Part shown: positions 1 to 10,590 of the stretch, piece after piece
Layout of the letters: each line of letters opens with the position of its first letter
Numbering within the stretch: position 1 is the stretch's first letter
DNA from: Termitomyces sp. T153
Taxonomy: Eukaryota; Basidiomycota; Agaricomycetes; Agaricales; Lyophyllaceae
Length of the DNA stretch: 64,000 nt
NCBI GenBank assembly: GCA_018296165.2
Contig: JACKQL020000004.1
Span: forward strand, 248,001-312,000
Reading direction: 5' to 3'
The notes under the pieces: generated by a model
What the model was told of the DNA's origin: nothing
What the model saw: only the letters and a program-made list of their open reading frames with translations
Database searches by the model: none
Translations under genes and position numbers: made by a program

Positions 1-181
1 TTTAGTTAGTCTTGATACGCCTAAGCAAAATTGAGGTGTGTTTCATTTGTATTACTTTACTTTACTGAATACCGAGTCCGCCACTGTACATTCTAGCCTT
101 CACGTTATTTAAAATTCTAGGACTCGATCTTTGAAACTTTCTCCCTCAACTAGACTAAAAACAACCCTCCGACTCGCAGAG

Positions 182-760
182 GTGGAACCATGAATGCGTA
201 AGGGACAAAGAAATATTACGAACAATCGATCGACAGTAACTGACAATGGCGTCAATACAGTGGCACATCCATGAACATGAACTTGACCCAGAACTTCGTG
301 TAAATCTTTCTCGGAAGTACTTCCTACATAGCCTCCTTCATGGAGTCATCCTCTCGTTAGCGATTTATCAAAGATGCAGTATAGCTAAGTGCAAAAATAA
401 GTGCGTTTGCCCTTTTCCTTGGAATATAATCATAAACGAACGCCTTTTGGCAAACGTGGTTGCACTGATCTATGCAGGTCTCGGATTTGGTGCCATTCTC
501 ACCAAAACGCACCATATGACTGCTTCCACAATTATTGCTGGTGAGCGACGTTCATCTTCTTTCCCTTGCGCTCTCTCAAATGACGCACTTCTACCTGAGG
601 CATCTCAACTCAACTGTGAAGTTGGTGTAGCAGTAGCCGAACAAGCGATCGTTGAAGGTACCGCCAGAGTAGACTAGACGAGGGAGCAGGTTTGCCATGA
701 AGTAAAAAGTTCTGGAAGCCTAGATAGGAAGAATACATCTATGATGAGCAAGAGATTGAG
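182..760 (+). pseudogene. Decayed partial copy of the adjacent malic enzyme gene
   Basis: This is a degenerate copy of the 3' half of the intact malic enzyme gene at 1363-3579, on the same strand. Three blocks can be matched. About 182-240 resembles the short exon near 2251-2303. About 297-350 (reads SRKYFLHSLLHG) resembles the exon encoding VRKYFPGSLLHFE. About 375-745 resembles the last two exons and the intron between them, reading ALIYAGLGFGAIL, HHMTASTIIAGE and VAVAEQAIVEGTARVD. The exon carrying the NAD-binding core is missing, the final exon is cut short by TAG after ARVD (intact copy continues WLKEQVRHEA), and frames are broken. It cannot encode an enzyme. The order of blocks shows a tandem segmental duplication followed by deletion. 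Confidence 0.8.
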
Positions 761-1101
761 GATTGAGATTATCAGGCGTAGATAACGCGAACACAAATAT
801 AATAATGCACAAGCGGTTTGATCGACGGATTGACTTCCTGCCACTGACACAGGTGGGTCGTCGTAGTACACACATGGCGATCCTGATCAAACACTAGATT
901 TGCCTATATAGCAGTGGTACACTGAAGTGCGGAGGCTTGTGGACGATGGTAAGAAAGATTTTCTATACCGTGGAGCGAGACCGTCCAATGACGAAGAAAT
1001 AACAGCCAGGATTTTGGTGTCAGGAAGGCATTGCGGAACCTCGCCTGCAGGAAAGGCAACTTCTGTTCTGGCACGTAAAAAAACGCCCATGGTCACGATT
1101 G

Positions 1102-1177
1102 TGACATTCGATCAAAGTTCGACTCGGCTGACGGCTTTGTGACATTCGATCAAATTACGACTCGGCTGACGGCTTTG
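1102..1177. repeat. Two tandem copies of a 38-bp unit
   Basis: Copies lie at 1102-1139 and 1140-1177 and differ at two positions by eye. They sit upstream of the malic enzyme gene, in sequence with no recognised gene. Confidence 0.8.
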
Positions 1178-1212
1178 TCGCTGTAGATGCGGGACGGCCA
1201 AAGGAAATCTTC

Positions 1213-1367
1213 CCCAGGTCATAAGCACTGCTTTTTAACCTTAAACTTGAATACTTATCACCGCCTATTTCCTGCAGAAGATTCAATGTACCCAGGTCAT
1301 AAGCACTGCTTGAATCTTGAACTTGAATTACTTATTACCACCTATTTCCTGCAGAAGGTTCAATGTA
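1213..1367. repeat. About 77-bp direct duplication at the 5' end of malic enzyme
   Basis: The unit beginning CCCAGGTCATAAGCACTGCT occurs at about 1213 and again at 1291. Each copy ends with a pyrimidine-rich CCTGCAGAAG and CAATGTA, so a likely splice acceptor and the ATG context are duplicated. Only the second copy leads into the malic enzyme frame. Confidence 0.75.
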
Positions 1368-3579
1368 CAACTTCAAACCTCAATATCATGTCGCTCTTCG
1401 TGGAGAAGCGTTACTGACTAGTTCTCGCTTCAACAAGGGCACCGCTTTTACACTTGCTGAGAGAAAAAATTTCGGACTTGGAGGACGACTGCCTTGTCAA
1501 GTTAACACCCTCGATGACCAATGCAAGCGTGCCTATGCTCAATTCCAAACTTGCGAGACACCGATTCGGAAGAATTCTTTCTTACAGAGCTTGAAAGACC
1601 AGAACTGGGTCTTGTACTATTCCTTGATTTCGAGGCATCTCCGGGAGATGGTTCCAATTATCTATACTCCAACTGAGGTATGCTTGTTTTGAATTTCCCG
1701 ATGATAGCTGACCGTTTATCCTGCAAGGCTGAGGCGATCTCGGAATATTCACATTTGTTCAGGCGAAGTGAAGGTTTGTATCTCACCTTGAAAGATCAAG
1801 ATTCGATGGAGGAAGACTTTTTGGAACAGACAAAAGGTAGAGATTTTGACCTGATAGTCTGCTCGGATGCGGAGGCCATTCTTGGGATTGGTGACCAGGG
1901 TGTCGGGGTAAGCGTGTGCTTGAAATACTGCCTATCTCCCTGGTTGATAATATCAATATATAGGGCATCGGGGTATAATATTATCTTGCATTTTTGTGGC
2001 TTCCAAACTGATCTATCTGTTTTATAAGATCTCCACCGCAAAATCGGCCATCTACACGTGAGTTTACGCCCTTGTTTTGCCTTGCCATACTTCCAAGAGT
2101 ACTCTAGGCTTATTGGAGGAATGGATCCCTCTAAATCGCTTAGCGTGACTCTGGATGTTGGTACGGATAACGCTGATCTCTTAAATGACGATCTCTATGT
2201 GGTAAGTCCTGCTTTTTGTCTTCGCTTTCTCGCGAGTTATAGTTGAGCAGGGTTGGAATCACGAACGTGTAAGGGGCGAGGAATACGATCGATTCTTAGA
2301 CAAGTAAGACACAACTAAAACTCACGTCAGCTAACTCATAATCTTGCCTCACAGATTTGTACAGCTTGTCCGAAAGTATTTCCCTGGTAGTCTCCTCCAT
2401 TTCGAAGACTTCGGAGTGACGAACGCTCAGAGGCTACTCCAGAAATATCGCACCACTCACTCGGTCTTTAACGATGACATGTATGTCATTATTTGTATTC
2501 AAGCTTGTAGATTCTGTCTCAAAGTCAAATTCCCTAGCCAAGGAACTGGCGCGGTCACTCTTGCGTGCATCATGGCCGCTGTTGGTGTCACTAAGTCCAA
2601 ACTATCCGACCAACGTTATATCATTTTTGGTGCAGGTTCTGCAGGCATGGGAATCGCGCACCAACTACGCGATGCAATAGTCCAAATCAATGACTTTAAC
2701 GAGTCACAAGCCAACAAACTTTTCTACGTCATTGATAAAGATGGGCTGATCACGGAAGAGCTTGTGATTACGACCTCCGTGCGACCCGAGCTCCACCCAT
2801 TTGCACGTCCAAACTCAGAGTGGCATGGGATCCAGAGGGATGAGGATGGAAAAATCTGCTTGCTTGAGGTCGTGAAGCATGTAAAACCAACTGTGCTTAT
2901 CGGGTGTTCGACGCTTGCCGGTGCCTTTACGGAGGACGTGGTGAAAGCCATGGCAGCGGGGTGTGAGCGCCCGATCATCTTGCCGCTGTCGAATCCGAGC
3001 AAGTTGGTTGAGGTCAACCCTGAGGATGCAAATGATTGGACGAGAGGTAAGGCGTTATTGGCAACTGGGAGCCCATTTCCACCTGCCAAAATGGCCAATG
3101 GGAAAGATTATATGTAAGTATCCACCTTGTCAGTGATAAGTTGTCAAGCCTGCTGATCCGAAAGCGCAGTATAGCTGAGTGCAACAGTAAGTGCTTTTGT
3201 TCATTGTCATACGGCACATAGTCATAAAATTACTTAATCACTTTTGGTGGATGCAGATGCACTGATCTATCCTGGTCTTGGATTCGGCACTATTCTTACT
3301 CAGTCGCGCCATATGACTGATTCCATGATTATTGCTGGAGCACAACGTTTAGCTTCTCTCTCCCCTGCACTCTCTGATCCCGATGATGCGCTTCTACCTG
3401 ACTTTGTCGATGCACCTCAAGTCAATTTCGAGGTCGGAATAGCAGTCGCTGAACAAGCGATCGCTGAAGGTACTGCCAGAGTAGACTGGCTCAAGGAGCA
3501 GGTTCGCCATGAAGCAAGCAGGAAGGTCTGGAAACCTATATATAGAGAATACGTATATGATGAGCAGGGAAATAGATGA
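1363..3579 (+). CDS. NAD(P)-dependent malic enzyme (oxidative malate decarboxylase)
   Basis: Converts malate to pyruvate and CO2 with reduction of NAD(P). Ten exons can be read: 1363-1677, 1728-1907, 1964-1972, 2029-2057, 2108-2201, 2251-2303, 2355-2480, 2538-3113, 3170-3186 and 3257-3579. They sum to 1722 nt (573 aa), the usual family length. Malic enzyme landmarks appear in order: ALRGEALLTSSRFNKGTAF, MVPIIYTPTE, YSHLFRRSEGLYL, GDQGVG/GIG/ISTAK, LDVGTDNADLLNDDLY, HFEDFG, FNDDIQGTGAV across a splice, the nucleotide-binding IIFGAGSAGMGIA, PIILPLSNPS and ALIYPGLGFG. Exon 3 is only 9 nt and supplies GIG. No mitochondrial leader is visible downstream of the chosen ATG, so a further 5' exon is possible, and the duplicated acceptor-like sequence before it supports that. 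A broken partial copy lies directly upstream. Confidence 0.93.
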
Positions 3580-3722
3580 AGAATAGGAATATAGAATTAT
3601 TGGGTCTAGCTAGACACAAACGGGCATATATAGAGGTCCGAAAGCTTACAAGGAAAGTACAAGTGCCATGTCAGAGACATTCAAGGACATTCTGAGCGTC
3701 GAGTGATGCACGGGATAAAGCC

Positions 3723-4490
3723 TTAAGCAACGAGGCCTCCTCTGTATCCATCTCCACGTCGTGCAGCAGCGATGCCGCGAATGATGACTACAATTAAGGC
3801 AAACGTAACGAGAATCCTACAACGACATTCAGCGAAACACGAGGCGAGTACCAGAAGTAACTGACCATATTATCCAGGAAAAAGCTTCCAAGGCATTAAG
3901 TTGACCACAGTATACGAAGGTATTTTGTGTTCTTGATTGAACACGTTCAGGTTCAAAAGCGGGATATGCACAAGTCGCAGCACATACGAGCAATTCAATC
4001 CTCCTCCTATCATGGCTGTGACGGACGCAGCAGCAGCGACCCAGATAATCCATGTAAGAACGAGACTAGCCACAAAGTGATGAATGTTCGACTGCGGTTC
4101 ATTTACTACGGAACAAACACTTACAAGATGAGATGCGCAGCAACGCTGGTCATTACCGAGCCAGTAGCAGAGTGCGAAAAGAGAAGAATGAAGAATATAG
4201 ACCCAACGATAGTCCATAGAGAGGCAAAAAGCGTGTATCGAACACGGTCACGCATAGATAAACTGTTGAAATTGTGGTGGGCATTGTATCGTGATACCAG
4301 CCACGCTGAGATACACATCTAAGCTTCATGTGAGTTCCTCAAGCTGAGATAGAATTGTAAATACTCACCTCGATGATTGAGAAGAGTAGAATAAGTCCGA
4401 AGACAACTAAAGGAGGTCAGTGTTGTCTTGTTGAGTTCAAGGACGTAACCTACTGGGCTGTCCCCGTCTAATCCAATCATCGACGGCCAT
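3723..4490 (-). CDS. MARVEL-domain integral membrane protein
   Basis: Six exons read on the minus strand: 4490-4454, 4406-4369, 4318-4125, 4065-3988, 3931-3866 and 3816-3723. They total 507 nt (168 aa). The protein begins MAVDDWIRRGQP and has four hydrophobic segments: IVFGLILLFSIIE, YTLFASLWTIVGSIFFILLF, IFLVLTWIIWVAAAASVTAM, and FSWIIWILVTFALIVVIIRG. GGLNC and CGQLNALEAF lie between the last two. This four-pass layout with a short basic C-terminus (AARRGDGYRGGLVA) is the usual small fungal MARVEL-like protein of unknown exact role, probably in plasma or vesicle membranes. Every splice junction restores the frame with GT-AG ends. The gene faces the malic enzyme gene tail to tail, about 140 bp away. 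Confidence 0.85.
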
Positions 4491-4661
4491 TATTTCGTGT
4501 CGTTACAAGCGAATAAAGATTCGAGAGTTCTAGGTGCAAGTCGTTAAGAGGTTGTGTAGGAATGAAAGTAATCGTGGTGGGGTAAAAGCGGTGAGATCGT
4601 TCTGCGTACGTCAGTTATGTGACGGTGACTGTGACCCGACAAACCGAACATATGCACGTAC

Positions 4662-4699
4662 GAGCTACGCCCCGTGCCTTCGGCACGGGCCTGTAGCTC
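4662..4699. repeat. Long perfect hairpin (GC-rich inverted repeat)
   Basis: GAGCTAC (4662-4668) pairs with GTAGCTC (4693-4699), and an inner CCCGTGCC pairs with GGCACGGG around a TTC loop. It lies immediately before the minisatellite. A weaker hairpin (TACTT...AAGTA) with the same leading TATGCACGTA motif occurs near 6040-6075, so the two could be ends of one non-autonomous element. That is inference. Confidence 0.7.
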
Positions 4700-4707
4700 T
4701 TGCTTCA

Positions 4708-5237
4708 TCCCAGACCCAACCTCACTTCGTTCGGTTAGGTCCTCGATATTCTACTCAATGCTTCATCCCAGACCCAACCTCACTTCGTTCGGTTAGGTCC
4801 TTGTATTTCAAACTTAATGCTAAGTCCCAGACCCAACCTCACTTCGTTCGGTTAGGTCCTTGTATTTCAAACTCAATGCCAATTCCCAGACCCAACCTCA
4901 CTTCATTCGGTTAGGTCTTTGTATTTCAAACTCAATGCCAAGTCCCAGACTCAACCTCACTTCATTCGGTTAGGTCCTTGTATTTCAAACTCAATGCCAA
5001 GTCCCAGACCCAACCTCACTTCGTTTGGTTAGGTCTTTGTATTTCAAACTCAATGCCAAGTCCCAGACTCAACCTCACTTCGTTCGGTTAGGTCTTTGTA
5101 TTTCAAACTCAATGCCAAGTCCCAGACTCAACCTCACTTCGTTCAGTTAGGTCTTTGTATTTCCAACTCAATGCCAAGTCCCAGACTCAACCTCACTTCG
5201 TTCAGTTAGGTCTTTGTATTTCCAACTCAATGCTAAG
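4708..5237. repeat. Minisatellite: nine units of 58-59 bp
   Basis: Units start at 4708, 4766, 4825, 4884, 4943, 5002, 5061, 5120 and 5179, with a tenth aborted start at 5238. Each opens TCCCAGACCCAACCTCACTT, continues CGTTCGGTTAGGTCCTTGTA and ends near CTCAATGCCAAG. Units are nearly identical, and differences accumulate toward the right end. Short frames inside it are not genes. Confidence 0.95.
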
Positions 5238-5249
5238 TCCCAGAACTAT

Positions 5250-6430
5250 TGAGAATATCTATACTACACTGTCAACTCATATACATTAGGTGCTGAAATT
5301 CACAGAGATTAGCAATTTGGTGTTTGAAAGAGATCTACCTTAAAAGCAGAAAGCCAATAACTGTTTAGAAAAGAAAATGGATAATACTTGAATTAGTTCT
5401 CAGACAAATATAGAAAAAGCATACCTGCAAAGCTACTGAACACTCAGAAAGGGAGCCTAATGAAGAATGTAGTGAAGTCTGATTTCAGCCATGATTTGTC
5501 CCTAAAAGTTACACTCAAAAAAGAGTACACCTAGCCCAATTCAGCTTCAATATAGAAACAACCACCAAAATCAGCTATTGGACAATTAAGCAAAGAAAAG
5601 AAAGCCCACCTGAAAGAAGAGAAAGCTACTCAATGCTCAGAAAAAGCCTGAAGAAGGATGCAATAGTGGAAATCTAGTTATCAGCTATGATCAGTGATTG
5701 GAGATGACAAACAGTAGAGCATACATGGCCAGGTTGAGTGTAAAAACCTCCAAAAGAGGGTCAGTAGAGTCTATCAGGCCAAACAAAGCTTCTTCTCACA
5801 GTATCAGAGCAGAGAGAATGGTTGATGCTTCATATTGGAAAGAGAGGTCAAAAGAAAGAGTGATTCGGTGCAATGATTGATCTTTGCCACACACCAAAGG
5901 AAAAGGCCGAAAATTTGAAGCCAGCCAACTTACGTAATTTTACATAAGCATTACATAAGGATTGATGGAACCCAGTTTCTTAAGATTTGTCGTCGCATAT
6001 AATGAGCGCACAGCCACTTTCCCAGGAGTCGTCGCATATATATGCACGTATACTTCGCTTCGGAGAATGCAAGTAGCCAAAACTTAGCGCTAAGTTTGAG
6101 TTAAATTGCTGCCTAAGGCCATCATTAACATATACACGAGACTATTGAAGCATTAACTTCGACTTGCAAAACGAGTAGGTATGTATCAAGATGCAAAAGC
6201 TGGAAGACAAAAAACCGTTACATGGCCAGGCGGACAAATACGACGCGTCAAACGAGTACTGACGGCAGTCATTGTGCTTTGCCTGAAATTAACTGTTATG
6301 ATGTACAAAATTCATAAATTCTACAAGATATCCAGATACAGACAATACTTAAGTGTAAATACAATAAGCCATACGAGAATAGATTGCAAACAATAGATAA
6401 GGGTCAGACACTGTAAACGCAATGGTGACG
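5250..6430. other. AT-rich intergenic stretch
   Basis: No gene recognised. It contains two copies of GTCGTCGCATATA near 5989 and 6030 and the small hairpin near 6040-6075. The last part is the 3' flank of the minus-strand transcription factor. Confidence 0.6.
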
Positions 6431-9400
6431 CTAAAAGCCCAATTGCTCTGCCAAAGTCTGCCATGTCGCATCCAATGTCGGAGTAGTTTGTAGAAAGGGA
6501 GACTGATGAGTCTGAGGTTGGAAAGTATGGTATTCGATGGGAGTATAGAAATGAGGATCATTCACTTGGACTTCGGGCGGTTGCAGAACCGGCGACCGCG
6601 TCCCAGTCATCGGAAAGTCGAAGAACCAATCGAACGAGGAAGAACGAGCATCAAAGTTACGCATGACTTCCGCAAGGGTCGGGTGCAAAGTGTCCACCTG
6701 CGCATCGGACCAATAGTCCCCCTCAGCTGCTGTATGCGGGGTAGCAGGCTGGGATGGAGACTGGGATGGCCCGAAGTCCGAACCGACTCTGGAAAGTACA
6801 TGTGTTTTGCCAGCCCAGCGATCAAGTTCAGTGTTGGACAGCGCATCTTCGATACCTTCGCCGGATCGATTAAACGCGTCGTGGGCCTTTCTGTGAAGGC
6901 GTTGGATGGAACCCTAAGGAATAGTCAACATTGTAGTGCCGATTCTGAGAGCTGGAAGTTGGGCCTCACCAATAGATTAGCGGCGGGAGGCGCCATAGAC
7001 GTAACAGTCTTGAAAAAATCCAGAACATCTGTTAATTCTGTCATAGCTGATCGTGCCAAACTAGATGTGGGAGCACGTGTAATCAGCAGGCACATCACGA
7101 CCTACATTGAACGAGTGACTGATGGGACAGGAAGATATGCATGAGAAAACAGAACGTACCGTGGCTGAGAGTGCCTGGGACCAAGCCAGAGTAGTTCTTG
7201 ATATTACATGAGGTGCCTGTCCCCAGACCATCTTCAGCCCTCTCATCAAGCGCCACGCTGAGCGATAAACAGACATGACAGAGGGTAGATACCGATGACG
7301 CATGAGCTGGTTAGGCATCTCTTCAATGGCGCTTGCAAAGTATGCTCGATGTAGATTCAACAAGGCTGCCAGCACTACTTTAGTAATCATTTAGATGGGG
7401 TAAGATCACTACACCTCACTTTCTTCCTTAGTGGAGAGAATTGTCCACCGCTGTATAGAGAGTTCAGTGGGGGGAGAACGATCACAGACTGGGCGCCAAG
7501 TGGGATGTACAGGAAAGTCGCGAATCTGACGATCCATTGAAAGTACAGCAATGTATGATGGCTGTTTCGGCCCAAAGGCGTTCACCATGATATAGTGGAG
7601 TAATGCCGAATACCGCCAATTCCACGCATCGACTAAGGCACCCTTGGTCAACGGAACCAGACATGAAACATTTGGAACGTACAGGATTCGTAATCATGGT
7701 TGGCGAGATTAGCTTCTGGATGTAATGACCAGTCGATATGGAATGGAGACATTGCTGGCTGCCTCCCTAGATGGAAGCTCTATCAAGGACTTCAGGCCAT
7801 TTTCGTTAATGTCGAGAATAACCGCATCCTTACAGTCCATGTATCGAGATGGAATAGTTGCCAAAAGAGTCGACTGCGGCATTGTATATGTGTTTCGGAT
7901 AGATTCCATCGAACACTATTCAGGTCTACGGTGCGCTCTGAGTAGACAATCATAAAAGCTAGGTAGACATTTACGCAATCCAGCCTTCAGAACGTTCTAA
8001 TCAGTTGGTAGAAAGGTCCAAATTGACAGGGAAACATACACTTTGAGCTAACCGAACAGCGTGTCCGATATACATCCATGTTTCATGGGAACCGACCGAT
8101 TCCCAGTCACTGAACTCGAGGTACTGAACGACATGGATCTAAAAAATTTGATGCAAGGATCAATATGAGTCGACTAGGTATCATGGAGACTTACACGAGC
8201 TTGAATTGATGCTTGTGTTGCTTGAGAACTCAGTCGAAGGACTGCCCGAGAAATATGGTAAAATTCTTGGGACTCGACTGAATAAGGCTGTCGATTGGGG
8301 TCAAAATAAGCTCCAAGAGCAAAAACACCGAACAGTAAGGCCAACAAATCAAAATTTGTAAACGCTTCATGAGAACTAAGAGAACATCAACACTACAGAT
8401 AAATGTTAAGTCCATAGCGCACTCGACACGATAGATAGTGGTCAGGATTTCGTCAAACAGTTCTGTCCGCGGAACTGGTGTGTACCTAATGCAATTGATT
8501 ACCATTTAAGCTACACTATTGGACAACAATACAAGGACTTACATGAATTTTCCGTACTCTTCATATATTTCGCAGAGAGGGACAGCCTTTGACAAAGGAG
8601 GTAACAAGTTGAGCGCTTCCCTTATGAAGGAAAAGTCGCATGATGTCGATTCAGACGATGAGGCATCAATGATCTGTTTTGAAAGTCGAGAAGTAGCGGA
8701 AAACGTCCGTGGCTGTTGTTCTCCCAGTGCCTGTCAATGAGTACGTGATATATCATAAGAAGTATCAAGACAGGGCTCTTACACCTATAAGGAACTGGAA
8801 TAAAGTATAAATTCTATTGAAAATATTTTCTGTTTGATGAACGAACCTCAGAGCGCGCCGTCCTTCCATAGTAGGTGCACTGGTCACCAGCACCGAGGAC
8901 CAAGGTACCTAGAAAGAGTGATTGAATATCCTCTCAATTCCTTCCGATTTGAAAACCTCGTCCGTGCATACCAAAGGCATCAACAAAGTTCTCTTGATCT
9001 GCTCCTGTAGGTTGTGATTGGGGATCGGGAGGTTGTTCAGGTGGCATAGCCGATGACAAAATGTTTGTTGCCGTGGACGTCGGTGCGACCGGAGGATGGG
9101 GAAATATTGGTTGAAGCACGTCCTTTTGAAGCAATGGATGCGGCTGATCAGAGACGGGATGATTTGCTGTCCGAAGCGCGCTCTCGAGATCACGAATGCG
9201 CGAACACAAGGTTTCAATTCGATCATGTAGTTCTTCCGTATTGGCAAGAATAAGCCGATTCCCTTTGCCGGGAGCGAGAGTCCCTGTAACAAAGCATCGG
9301 TCAATCTACGTAGGTGACCCCAAAGATTAAATGAACCATCTGGACATATGGAACCACAACCCCTTGAGACGCATTTCTCGCATGGAACCTGTCAGCACAT

Positions 9401-9618
9401 ACTCATTACAATGGTGGATGCTCGGCTTTTTGAGGACATACCCCCTTGTCACACCTCAACTTTAGTCTTCGACACTCCGCGCACGCCGTTGGCCTAATGA
9501 TAAATTGGATGATATTCAAAAAATTCGAATGAGGTACATACACTCTCCCTGGCTTTCTTCGTGTCTTCGAAGCCCCATCCTTCTCCGGAGTACTATTGGT
9601 ACCGGCCGCGCTTCGCAT
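6431..9618 (-). CDS. Zn(II)2Cys6 fungal-specific transcription factor
   Basis: A nuclear regulator that can be assembled across more than ten introns. The N-terminus MRSAAGTNSTPEKDG leads through RVPTACAECRRLKLRCDK into GVPCEKC, VSRGCGSICPDG, giving the six-cysteine binuclear zinc cluster. A linker helix LANTEELHDRIETLCSRIRD follows (coiled coil). The middle domain shows EALNLLPPLSKAVPLCEIYE, HEAFTNFDLLALLFGVFALG, LEFSDWESVGSHETWMYIGH, CRSRLFWQLFHLDTW, RQPAMSPFHIDW and TLLNLHRAYF-type sequence followed by HRYLPSVMSVYRSAWRLMRG, all typical of the fungal_trans (PF04082) regulators of agarics. The acidic/aromatic C-terminus ends QTLAEQLGF at TAA/TAG 6431. One apparent frame break near 7670 is removed by a consensus GTACGT...TTAG intron. 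I therefore consider the gene intact. Its target genes cannot be inferred. Confidence 0.88.
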
Positions 9619-10590
9619 TTGATTCGTCAGCTGGCTTTTCGATGTCCTTCAACGGCCAGCTGGACCGCAATTGAATGTAATATTGATATCCAATAGTCAA
9701 ATAAGGAAGTCGTAGCGTAGTTGGGGAAGAGGTTTTCAAGGTCGCGGCATGTCCGCTTTGAAAGGTTGGTAGGTGCCCAAAACCGAAAAAAGCGCGCTGT
9801 GCGCGTTCCATACAAGGGCACGTGCCGCGGTTGGTTCAGGATGTTAACCCACACACTCATAGCTCGTACACTAGCAGGGATGGCTACGTGGTCGAGAGTC
9901 ATTCATGGCCACCGAATCGTGAGAATATCTGCTCTGATCTCTGAATAAATGTATTTCGAGTCTTAACCTAGTGCCACTCCCCCCTCCACCAAGCACATTA
10001 TGCTAACGGTATATTTACACTATACCAGCCAATTCTGGGCTGGTAGAAACTGGCGTAGTGGGTCTGTTTAGAACCATTGATACCTTAATTTTGGAAAACT
10101 TCTGGGCTGTTTTGTACAACCGCTTTCAGAGTTGTGGAACCGATATCAATGCTTGGAAGGCTCATTGAAAATCTCCATTCTGACCCTGACCCTGGAATAC
10201 CTCTTTGCAGTACTTCTCAGCGGTCATCTTGCTCCGACTTGTCATTTTGGTGCACTCGGGTTCTCCGCAGCTCACCGGAACTGCTGCTCAGATATGGCTA
10301 GTCATCTCTTTGTTAGCAAACCTTAACTTCTACAGATCGGACCAATCTGAATGGCTTATCTGCTACCACCCCGTTCCTGACCCCTTTCCAGTCACAAGCA
10401 TCTGACACTTTTGTGAAAGTTCTCTCTCTCAGATGTTCCCTTATATGAGCACTTTTTTTACTGTTTGGAAATATACCAACCTCGAGGTATACACGGATCA
10501 TTTCTCAGCTAGTTAAAACAGTTGCTCGTTCCCTTCTAGGCTGCTCATTCGAAGGACTGGTGTCTCCACCCTCAGACCTCTTACTCAGTC
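9619..10590. other. Divergent intergenic region
   Basis: Lies between the start codons of the Zn2Cys6 factor (minus) and the DUF2235 gene (plus), so it holds both promoters. No clear TATA box or repeat recognised. Short frames here lack family resemblance. Confidence 0.55.

Noticed and set aside
927..1142. Possible DUF2235 fragment (DFLYRGARPSNDEE... HCG)
   Set aside because: Resembles FLYRGVHATDIEEVWFAGCHCG of the gene at 10.6 kb, but the match is short, lacks flanking motifs and could be chance.
1101..1180. Possible tRNA (TTCGACTC-like T-arm)
   Set aside because: The similarity is part of the 38-bp tandem repeat; no acceptor stem or anticodon arm can be folded.
4534..4914. 126-codon frame running into the minisatellite
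   Set aside because: Its second half is translation of the 59-bp repeats and its first half has no homology-like features.
7482..7697. Apparent frameshift in the Zn2Cys6 factor
   Set aside because: Removed by a 50-nt intron with a consensus GTACGT donor and TTAG acceptor that joins NHDYES to FDAWNWRYS.
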